From positions 124,001-188,000 of the forward strand of contig JBAIAA010000029.1 of NCBI GenBank assembly GCA_037893245.1: 64,000 nucleotides of DNA. Reading direction: 5' to 3'. A model generated the notes under the pieces. That model saw nothing but the letters and a program-made list of their open reading frames with translations. It had not been told where the DNA came from and did no database searches. The position numbers and the translations under genes were made by a program. This document shows positions 33,154 to 44,600 of the stretch, one piece after another (position 1 is the stretch's first letter; every line of letters begins with the position of its first letter). The stretch is from Crossaster papposus (taxonomy: Eukaryota; Echinodermata; Asteroidea; Velatida; Solasteridae).

Positions 33154-34124
33154 GGGTCTTTCCATAAATAAGGGGGCCAAAGCGTGACATGGTGTTATTT
33201 CTCAAAATGTAATTTACTTTCTATATTCTTTGCATGTTCGTATGGTGGGGACAGCTCATACGTTTAATGTATAACTTCAATTTCTCGAATCAGATTTTTT
33301 GTTTTCATATACGATCCAAAACTATCCATCACACTGTAATGGAGACACCGGTGTCTCAGTTACAGTGTGAAGTGTGAAACTTGTGACTTGTTTTGCCATA
33401 AATTAGTAGGTTTTCATTGAAAATTTAAATTTCCAAGGGTAATATGTAAACATCATTGGTATACTGTAATTCAGCTATTTTCAATGAAAACCTTCAAACG
33501 TTGGCCAAGCAGTAAATTAGGCCGACAGTTTTACGCGTAACCGTGACACTGGTGTCTTTGTTACACCGTGACTCAAAAAGTCCTGTCTCTCTTATTATGC
33601 ATCATAAATGTCTGAATCTATCATACATGTACATGTAGCATGTATTACTATGCACTTTGCTCGATTCAGACATTTATGATGCATAATAAGAGAGACAGGA
33701 CTTTTTGAGTCACGGTGTAACAAAGACACCAGTGTCACGGTTACGCGTAAAACTGTCGGCCTTTACTGCTTGGCCAACGTTTGAAGGTTTTCATTGAAAA
33801 TAGCTGAATTACAGTATACCAATGATGTTTACATATTACCCTTTGAAATTTAAATTTTCAATGAAAACCTACTAATTTATGGCAAAACAAGTCACAAGTT
33901 TCACACTTCACACTGTAACTGAGACACCGGTGTCTCCATTACAGTGTGATGGATAGTTTTGGATCGTATATGAAAACAAAAAATCTGATTCGAGAAATTG
34001 AAGTTATACATTAAACGTATGAGCTATCCCCACCATACGAACATGCAAAGAATATAGAAAGTAAATTACATTTTGAGAAATAACACCATGTCACGCTTTG
34101 GCCCCCTTATTTATGGAAAGACCC
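33154..34124. mobile_element. 971-bp foldback element with about 465-bp arms
   Basis: The left arm 33,154-33,618 begins GGGTCTTTCCATAAATAAGG. The right arm 33,663-34,124 is its near-perfect complement, ending TTATGGAAAGACCC. The spacer is 44 bp. Only a handful of mismatches are seen, mainly single-base changes. ACAT flanks both ends (possible 4-bp duplication). No coding capacity. Confidence 0.92.
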
Positions 34125-34640
34125 ACATGTACAGCCCCAACCACATTTGAGGCAGTCCCAACTGGCACGGAGTAGTTGGGAAATCCCAACTACAGTTGGG
34201 ACAAACCGCAGCAGGTACCAGTACTACATGATCGATAAAAGACGCCATGTCTTTTGACAGAAAGATTTGTTGCCATCTTCCTATTATTACTTACTGTGCT
34301 CTTTTTACACCAAATTCCGAAAGCACCGCACCTTCCTTTTCCAAAAATTTCCATAAAAGTCCAACACAAACGTGTTGCCTTTTTTGGGTTGCGAACGATT
34401 CCTGGATGATCTTTGCACGGTTCCCCGAATCCTTCACGTGAAAATGATGGTACTACTAGAATGGCTTGCGAGACATCACCATCCAGCAAGGACCAGACTT
34501 TTTGCTGCGCACGCACAGTGATCTTGCAGTTGTAACGCCCCATTTACAGTCACGATCCCAACTATACATGTAGTTGGGCCAGCCCATTCTACACAGTTTG
34601 GGCGGTCCCAGCTGGGATCGAGTAGTTGGAAAATCCCAAC

Positions 34641-35036
34641 TATAGGTACTTTTTATACACCTTTGGTAATTGCTCGAATTATTCATATTGGGTGGATTTG
34701 GTGGGGGGGGGGGGGGGGGCTGTATTTTATAGTAAATATCGTTTAACTGACTTGTCCGAAGTTTTACAATCATGGATGCCGAGAAAAGCACAAAAACAGC
34801 GTTTGTTTTCAACCGGCGTCGAGCAGTTATTCTTATGTTATTTGTGTTTTTTTCACGGTCGCCGGACGGCAATCGCAATTTTTTTCTCCATAAAATTCAA
34901 TTTTTCTGAATAATTACAGGATATCTAGCGCAATAATTTTGCTGGATGCCTATAATCATTATTTATTTTCAGATGAGTAAGATATTTCCTAATAATTTGG
35001 TAGTAAATATTTTCGATATTTGCAAATGGTGTACTA
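34641..35036. mobile_element. MITE of the GGTAGGATACACCATT family
   Basis: Reverse-oriented copy with TAGGTAC...ACACCTTTGGTAATTGC, a G run (34,702), TTTTACAATCATGGATGCC, ATTACAGGATATCTAGC and the end GATATTTGCAAATGGTGTA. It lies about 360 bp upstream of the nucleoredoxin start codon. Confidence 0.85.
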
Positions 35037-35395
35037 CATTAAGATAGAACTCGGCAGAGGCTTTCTTGTTGCTGAACTGGCCGCCTTACAGGTGACAATG
35101 CAGGTTGTGAGAACAATTACATGTAGGCAGTTGAAATTTGTTCCTCAAGATCGAGTCATGCACAAGATAGATCGCATCTGTATAGGGCCACCAACGGCCT
35201 ATAGTTTGCACACAGGCCTTTAGGATTAAAAGAATGATTATAGTTTTTCGAACATTTATATGATTTTCATAGGATTCCAGTAACCACTGTCTACAAACTG
35301 TTTTTTTTCTTCGGAACCTTTGCCCTATTCCAGATTCAAATCTCCAAACAGCTACCACATTGCAGAGTGCAGACAAACCAACCAACCAACCAACT

Positions 35396-35695
35396 ATGGC
35401 CTTAGTGAGCCTCCTTGGTGAGACGGTGATCAAGCAGGACAAGTCGGAGGTCAATGTCAGCTCCTTGTCTGCGGACGGCAAGGTCCTGGCCCTGTACTTC
35501 TCCGCTCACTGGTGCCCGCCGTGCCGCGGGTTCACACCCAAGCTGGCGGACTGGTACAAGAAGTTTAAGGCCACGGACAACGGTGCCAATCTGGAGATTG
35601 TCTTCGTCAGCTCAGATAGGGATGAGGCGTCCTTCCAGAGTTACTTCAATGAGATGCCCTGGCTGGCTTTGGACTACGACAAGCGCGATTTGAAG
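35396..35695 (+). CDS. NXN: Nucleoredoxin exon 1 (N-terminal thioredoxin domain, WCPPC)
   Basis: ATG at 35,396 follows an ACCAACCAACC tract. It encodes [14 protein letters not shown], then [17 protein letters not shown] and [15 protein letters not shown], ending YDKRDLK at a GTAAGC donor at 35,696. WCPPC is the classical nucleoredoxin/tryparedoxin active site. In human NXN the equivalent N-terminal site is degenerate (recalled family knowledge), so its retention here is notable. A start slightly further upstream is open in frame but has no ATG. A spliced 5' UTR cannot be excluded. Confidence 0.9.
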
Positions 35696-38600
35696 GTAAG
35701 CCCCACCACGACACAATTCATCTCATCTGGGGAATATTTCACAACGCTGCTAAGCACACTATTTTCTGCTAATTTCACAGACCGTAAGCAGTAACCACAG
35801 CAAAGCCATGCTTAACCTAACAAATGCCATTTTTCTTTAATGTTTTTCTCAGCATCCATGATTGTACAACTATGGACCTGGTCAGTTAAATTATATTTAC
35901 TATAAAATACACCCCCCCCCCCCCCCTCCCCCCCCCCCCCCCTCCCCCCCCCCCCCCCCCAATCAACCCATTCCTACCAATTAAGATTATTAGAGGAATC
36001 ATGTAAAAAAAATTTTTTTTTTGCTTAAATCAATAAAGTATAATGTTGACAATGTTCAACATTATGTGTGAGGTTGTGCTTGTTTCTGTGATAAATAGGG
36101 GAAAATAATTTTTGAAAATGTTTGGTCAAACCCCCCGCCCCTTAAAAGGAAGCCATAAAACTTTGCGAGGGGTATGACGAAAATCGAGGCAGAGACTCGC
36201 CGCGTTACGGGGAGCCGCTACCCGGCCTATCGTATACTGACGGTTTCATTCTGAATCATGTTAAAATACAACAGTTTTCGGTCATGCTGACTACATGTAC
36301 CGGTAGGTGTGTAGCTGCTGGGTGTAAAACTTCTAGGGATGTAGTAAGCCTTCATTTGTTTCTGGCTGATCCCAAATATCGGAGGATTTGGACAGCCAAA
36401 GTAAAGCCAGAGCGAAGTGGTCCGAGCGGGCCGAGTGATTTTCGACCCTCTGGAGCGACCAATATGTACCGTATGTAGAGTGCCTAGAGGAACCCCATCT
36501 TTATCCTCGCTCGAGTCAGTGTCTGAATAAGAAATACTGTGATTCGAATCAGACGAATCAGTACCGTTTTCGTCGCTTAATAAAGATGTTAGACTGCATG
36601 TCTCTTTTAAGAAAAACTGCTCTGACAAAAGGGCCTTGTCTACATGTACATGTACATGTACCGATACATGTATTAAATGCTATGGAAATTTACATGACAA
36701 GGAAAATGACACCATACACGTGACAATGTGATCAAATTGCCATCATTTTTATCTGACAAAAGAACCGCAGCAGTGTGATTTATTGCAAACTCAGTGGGGC
36801 ATGATATTTTTTTTCTTTAGATGAAGTCATAAAGGTTACAATTTCAAGTTCCAAATTTATTAACCTATACGTACATGTACCAAAGTAATAAAGGTTGCAA
36901 TCTCAAGTTTAAAATTTATTAACCCTAACCCCCGAGTGTTTTTTATACTAAAAAGTGTCCTGAATCCGCCAAAGTCCATCAAAAACTGCTGGTGTCCAAG
37001 TCCATCAGAATCTACAAGTACATGTACAGTGTATCAATATACATTCTGGAGAAATTCTGAATCCATCAACACTCCGCCAGCAAAAGTATGATGGATTCTG
37101 ACGGATTCAGGATACCATGCAGGCATAAAAATATTTTGCAGTGTTTTTCCATAGTCTTTAAAATCCATTCATAAATACCTGGGACAGTTTAGGCATTCCT
37201 ATTGGTCGAGAGCCCGTCACGTGGCCGGTTTTAAACGGACGATAAAGACATGGCTAGAAGTGTTTAAAACCAGTTGGCAACAAAAGTAGCCCCTGCACAT
37301 GGACAACTCAATGGACATCCTTCTCCGGGCACTTCACTGCTGCGCAGACCATTGTTCTTATCTATTTTAAACCATTCGGGTGCAAAATCCTGTTTTCCTC
37401 CAAATATGACGAATTTAAGAAAAAAAGTCTTCCACTTTTTAAAAAAATTCCATAAGTCGTGCACAAACGCGGTCGCGTCACGTTCGTTCTTTTCCCTTTG
37501 AAAAAAACACGCGCGCGTACGCCATTTAGACGCGGAGGCCTATCCAGTCTATATAATGGAGATCAATGGTAAATACGCTTTATTGCATGTATTGTGACGT
37601 AGAGCGACAGAGGCGGAAACATGTCATTTGACAGTGGCCCGTGAACATGGATAGGGGAAAACACACAGAATGGCGAAACACCGAAATTTACTTGCGACAA
37701 TTTGCCGTGATTTTCGGGGCTTTTTTGGCTGAATTTTACAAAAAAGGTATTTATGAATGGGAATAAATGTGTGTTCGGTCGGTATTAATCACTCTGTTTA
37801 ATACCGCTTGGAGTCTGGGTGCTGATAATTACCCTCGCCTTCGGCTCGGGTAATTATCAGCACCCAGACTCCAAGCGGTATTAAACAGAGTGGTTAAAAC
37901 CTCCCGAACACACATTTATTCCCTTATTTATAACCTCAAAATCCGTTTTGCAGAAATGAACAATTACTGCTAGGCTTAAAATTCTGAATTCATCAGATTT
38001 CACCGGTTTGTCTAATATGGAGGTATCCTGAATCCGCCGGACTCCTCCAAAACAGGGAATGGATTTTGATGGATTCAGGTACCGGTACGTTAGGATTAAA
38101 GGTAGGATACACCATTTACAGATATTAAAAATTATTTGGAATATCTTACTTATTTGAAAGTAAATAATGATTGAAGGCATCCAACAAAAGGATTGCACTC
38201 TAGATATCCTGTAATTGTTCCGAAAAATTTAATTTTATAAATAATAATTCACGATCGCCAGACGGGGATTGCAAGAAGAACAACAATTATTATAAGAAAA
38301 ACTCAGAGACGCCAGTTGAAAATGAATGTCGATTTTCTTGCTTTTCTCAGCATCCATAATTGTAAAACTTCGGACATGTCAGTTTATATTTGCTATAAAA
38401 ATACAACCTCCCAAATCCACCAATTCATGATAATTCAAGCATTTACGGTACCAATGGTGTATCATATAGTACCTTTAATACATTATTAATTTGGATAAGT
38501 CCATTAATTGCTAAATTATGTATCATACAATGTAGGATGAGTTTACTGTATAATGTACAGTACGTGTACATTGAGCACAGGCCCAAGTTGCCAATCATTT

Positions 38601-41600
38601 GGAGGACACCCACAAATGGTTTCCTGGTGTACAGGTTACAAGGCCATTTTGTTGTACTTTACATAATGTACATGTACAAAGTACATGCAGCTATTGAGGA
38701 AATAGGTTTTTTTTTACCTTTATTTTATCAGCAGCTTTCTTGGAAAAATACTTCCTTATTAATAAAGGTCATCCAAAGCTTCCACGCTGTGTTTTAATGG
38801 TGTGGCAGACCATGCTCTAAAAGTGCTGAGTGTTCTTGTTTGTGTCACTGCAATATGGAAAAGCTAATCACTTATTTATTTAATATGGTGCAATAATTTT
38901 TCAAACCTATAACCAGCTTGCGCCGGAGGACGTACCGGTACATGGATGTACTAGTATACACGCAAAGTTTCCCCCAGATTCAAAACGGATGATGCATACT
39001 TGTAAACACGTCAGGAACAAAGCCCAAAAAATCTGTCGGCAGCGAGCAAGGCCGGAAATGCGTGGGTGTGCTTCCCGGTACCATCGGCCTGAACCCGCCT
39101 CGGATCGAGTTTTGTTACAAATAATCCCGCGCCCTGGCTCGGTGATGTTAAAATAATTCTGGCGCGAACTGGTTAATTAAATTTGATTAAATTTTAATTT
39201 GTTAACTTTAACCCTAAAACCGTATCTTTACTAGTTGGAGAGTTTCCTAAATCCGCCCAAATCCACTAATTTTGCCACGCACAAAAATGTTGGCGTTAAT
39301 TTGTGACTACTCAATGTTAAGCAATATAGAGGTACCCTGAATCCATCGCATACATGTACTGTACAAAATAACGGTAGAATAATTGGGCTTATCAAAATAA
39401 ATATTGTATTAACCCCAACGTACATACTATGTACATGTATGTATGTACCTGAATCAAACCAAATCCATTCCCTGTTTTGGTGTACCGGGTACTTGTTCTT
39501 GTTTGTGTACTGAATTTGACAACCTGGAACTTTCCTTGGTAAAAGATGCAAATCCGGCCCATGCAATCTGTACACTGTCACTGCATTATAAATGGAATAT
39601 TGCTATTCCCTTTTCTCAGACTTGGTCTGGGGCTGGGCCAGCCATGTACTGCAGCAGAGGTCTTTAAACAAAATTCCCAAAGGGAACCAGTACTTTCTGG
39701 CTGTCGTGAGGCAATAATTTGGTCACTGCAACTGCCTTTTCCATAGCTGGTCACTGTTTATAAATTGTGAAGTAAGTTTAGCGGAAGCCCACCGGCCTAG
39801 ATTTGCCGACAAGAGAGTTGTAAAACTTAGTTTGTATCAGCTTCCAAGCAATTGAACTGGGCCAATACACAACGACGCACGAATTCGTGCTTGATTCCTG
39901 AGAAGCGGTTTGGCAGTATTTTGTATAGTGGTGGGATTTAAAAACGAATTTAACTCTAACCCCCTAGGCTCTCGCACTAGAAACGTATACATACATACAG
40001 GTCTACATGTACTACACCTAGCAAACTTCAACAACTGTACACATGTTCAATAATTATTAGTACTAAACCGAACAGTACTACCTGCCAAACTCCAACTGTT
40101 GAAGTTTGATTGATGAGTTGGTAATGGTGTATGCATTGTTTAGTGTTCAACATCAGGGCTGTGATGACTGGACATGGACTGTGTTTGAGTGGGTGCACAA
40201 AGGGTGTGAAGTGTTCATTTATGGTGTAAATGGAGGACACATGCCTGGCGAAACGAAGGTGAATTGGGGTTAGGGTTAGAATCGAGGACGTCCTCGATTG
40301 AGATTCGTGTACAAAACCAATAAGAGCCGTCGGAAAAAGTTAGAACAAACAAAGGAAATTTTTGAGAGGAACAAATGAAACTTCTCGATTTACATACTGT
40401 ACACCATAGACAAACGTACATGTACCGGTATACACGTATGTACTTGTACAGTTGACCAGGAACTGTGCCATGACCATTGGTGAGCTCACCCACGAATAAA
40501 TGCCTACGGTGCATTCCCCCAAGCTCCAGTATTTTTACAAGTTTCATGCCTTTCTGCCCTGAACCTCACATATTTCAACACGGTCTCCCTTGGCCTTTTC
40601 CTTCTTATTCCTCCATGTATACAAATTCCAACAACAAGTTGCTAATGTTTGGTACCGTACCAAACCTGTCACAACCTAGCAAAACATGCAGTTAGAGTTT
40701 GATGGGCTTAGGGTAGTTGGGGTTATAAATGAAAAAGCCCAGATTTTACCTCGCAATAATATTCCTCCCATTTCCACTCTAAGCCACCCAATATACACGT
40801 TTTTGTATGTCTACTGTAAAATGACAATTTCCAACTTTATAAAAATGCTCACTTCATGATGACTTTGCGCATACTAGTACATTGTACATGTACAGGTACA
40901 TGTACATATTGTACATGCCCATGATAATTTCTCGTAGTTGATTACTCATGTTCTCCACACGTGTTAACTGGCCTGCAGACTTCCTGGGATGTACGTGATG
41001 CAGGCATGGTTCACATCCAAAGCCAATACAACAAGGCTCCTGATTCATTTACACATGTACAGTATCTTCAAGTTCGTGATCTTGTCCTGCCCACTTTCAG
41101 ATTTCCTGCATACTGTACTTTACTGGTACATCGCATCTAGGGAAACACTACTTATTCCTCCATGGTAAAACCATGGGCGAAAGTAATAATGTGTACCGGT
41201 ACATGTACACAATAATGTATACAGGTACTGGTATACATGTGACCCGCTCTGCAAAAATGAGCCTGATGTCGCAAAATGCAAAATACATGTTTACGGAAAG
41301 GGCTGTTTATTGTCTCGAAGGTGATTTTTCTTTCAACAAATAATATATTTTCTTTTAACCCTAACCCCCTAGGCCTTACTTTGGGCTAAAGAACTGCGTA
41401 CTACAGAATACTATTTAGTATTTTGTAGCATTAGGTCTCTCCGTGACTGATGATTGGGTGTGTACTGACAGAGTACAGATACTGCCAACTACAAAATACT
41501 AATAGTGGCAATACAGGTCAGTAATACCATAGAGAAAGGAACAGATACTTACCTGGCAAAAAATGCAGTAGGGTAGTCCAGCCTTGACCCATTGTGTCCC

Positions 41601-44600
41601 AAGTGACAATTTTTGCTGTAGAGTTTAGAACACCTTACACAGCATACATGGGCCATGCACACTCAGCAAGCAGAGGGACCCAATGCTAAAAAGTACTAGG
41701 AGTGCAATAAGGGGTGAAGTACCAAATACTAAAAATTACTACAGGCATTGCACACAAGTCAGTGAGAGTACTGCATACTACTTTGTACTACTACTAGTAG
41801 TAAAAAGTAACATTAGGTAGGGTTAGGGTTAAGGCATTTTAGTTTCTCTGACACCTATATTTTAAGATCTGATCGATTTAAAAGATTATTTTAATCCCTA
41901 AATTTAATACAGGTTTTGTCATTCTCTTACCATAGCATCTGATGAAGCACTACAATTGTAAATCTTCATTTCTTTTCAAAGACATTTTGAATATAACTAA
42001 GAAAAAGCAAATTTTCCAAAATTGTAAAAGACCAATGCATTACACTACAGAGTTGTGCAATATATCAAATAAAAGCTTATTTCCTGCTTTGTTGGACCAA
42101 CTTTTTTAACACATCAGACTCATTTTTGCAGAGTGGGTCACATGTGGGGGGTTCTGACAAAAGGAGACGGAACTGGGCAGAGGTTGAAATGAGGGTTCCC
42201 AGGTATTAGAAAAGACGATAACTGTTTCTTGCACTTCAATCAGAAATTTAGCTAACAAGTTATGACAGTTTAAAGGGTCCTAGAAATGTGGTTTTTATTA
42301 GTTTAAATGAAAGATTATAACTAATTGAGTGATTTTCAGTTTATAAAAGTTTTATTTTTTGGTAATTAATATGGAAAAAAAATAATAAAGTACTTTGGGG
42401 GACCGGCCCCGCCCCTAGAATGGTAGCTTATTAACATGTAAAATTTGCATAATTGTGACGTATGTTTGGGAAGACTTCGACGTCGCGACCAGCGTGCCCG
42501 TGCATGCATGCATGCATGCATGCATGCATCATGTGCCACGCGTATCGATGCAAAATCATCCAGTCGATGGTCGACTCAAGTTATTGTCAAAGGAATTGTC
42601 AAGTGGAATATCTTCTTCAGATGTAGGACCTGATGATACTGCGGATATTTCGTCCGATTCTGTGGAATATGCGCTCCCCGGCCCCGAACTGTCGTCTTCA
42701 CTCGCCATGTCTGAACAAAATCTGCTGCGTGCGTACCCGCGTGCATGCCATCTCTTTGGGGGTTGCCGAATGTTCGTCACGAACAGCGCCACCTTTTGTC
42801 AGTGTTTGAACATGTTAATGAGGGGGCCAATTACATTTACGGTGATTAACCCCAATTAATGTCATTTTATACCATTTTATCACCCCTGGTCTTGTTACTT
42901 ACACACCAAGGCACATTTTAAATTTTTAAACAGCAATTCTCCTCGAAAGGTTTGCGTAGAACCTTTAAAGTTCACATTTATCAACATGTCGCAATTTTAA
43001 TTTGGGTAAAATGTGGAGGATAAAGCTTGAAAGTTTCAAGTTTTGTACATGTGATATGGAACAAATATCAATTGTTTTTCTTCAAAAAACACTTTTATTC
43101 CACTAATTCCATACTATTTCTGAACAAAATATTTAGTTGGCATACCAAAGATTGCAAATATCAATGAATTTGAAAATTAAACAAAACTCCCATTAGGCCA
43201 AAAAAAACTAAACATGTTTAGTGTCACCGACCGCATCCTTTTTTGAGGCCGCCTCCTTTTTTCTTTCCTTTTTTCTTAAAAAAAACCCGGGGGAAATGAA
43301 AAAACATAGACAAATTCTATACTTTATCATCACTGTGTGTATGCTGTGGAAATATATTTGTTCTAATGGGAAGGCTAGGGTGTGACGTGTATGGTGCATA
43401 CATAATCGACCCGCATGAATTTAGATTGTTAATCGTGGGTGAGCCATGTTTTAATTTCAAATTGGAAGATAGGGTGTGACATGTTTACTACATGACTTGC
43501 ATCAAAATGTGTCGGGCGGCCATTTTGAAAAAGAAAAAAAAGGGTATCCTCTTTTTTTTTTTAAGGCATGACGCTAATTAAAGGTAAGGTACACCTTTTG
43601 CAAATATTTTACTACTGAATTATTAAGAAATACCGTACTTATTTGAAAGTAAATAATGATTGAAGGCATCCAGCAAAATGATTGTGATATCCTGTAATTG
43701 TTCCTAATAAATTGAATTTTATAAAACCAAGAACAACTTACCGGTAAGTTTAAGAACCACTAGTTGAACGCCGTTTTCTTGCTTTTTTCCTTATAAATCC
43801 ATGATTGTAAAATTTCGGACAGGTTAGTTAAAACGATATTTACTATAAAATCCCCCCCCCCCCCCCCCCCCAAACCCACTTATTCCTGATAATTCAAGCA
43901 ATTACCAACGGTGTGGTGTATCTTACATTTAAATCCACCCATTCATGATAATTCAAGCAATTACCAATGGTGTATCTTACATTTAAGGGCACTTTTTATT
44001 GTATGGACATACTGTACACCAACACTTGGTTCTTTTCTGTATGCATGTATACGCAGGGCAAGATTAGCCAGAAGTTCAAAGTGTCCGGTATCCCCACCCT
44101 GATCTTCTTGGATGCGGCCACGGCCGACGTGAATGAGGCGGACGGAAGGAGCGTGGTCACTGAGGATGCAGAGGGTGACGAATTCCCCTGGAAGCCTAAA
44201 TCCTTTGAAGGTTAGTGTTAACCAGTTCACCTCGGAGGACGTGTGGTCATTCCATCAGGTTGGGACACAGAGTGTGACATATTTAAGTGAAAATTTCAAA
44301 TTGCTAAGATTACTATTTTATCATTAGGCATAATAAAAAAAATGTTATGTTGGCGTAACCCGACCGACCCTAAAAATACGGCCGACCCTGGATATTTTTT
44401 TTTCCAAGGGAGGAAATTTAATGATTAAAATCTATATAAATCTAGTTATAAATACGTTTGAAACCATTTCTGACCGTTTCTCATTGTTGTGTGTGTGGAT
44501 TGTGTGTAACCTGGACACGCTATGGTGTATCACTACCGGCTTAAACAATTAGAAAACATCATTTTCATTGCTGGGAGGAAAAAAAAGAAAAAAGAAAAAG

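Noticed and set aside
36920-36940. Interstitial telomere from a TTAACCCTAACCCCC motif
   Set aside because: A single occurrence; this sequence is also the terminus of the local TTAA element family.
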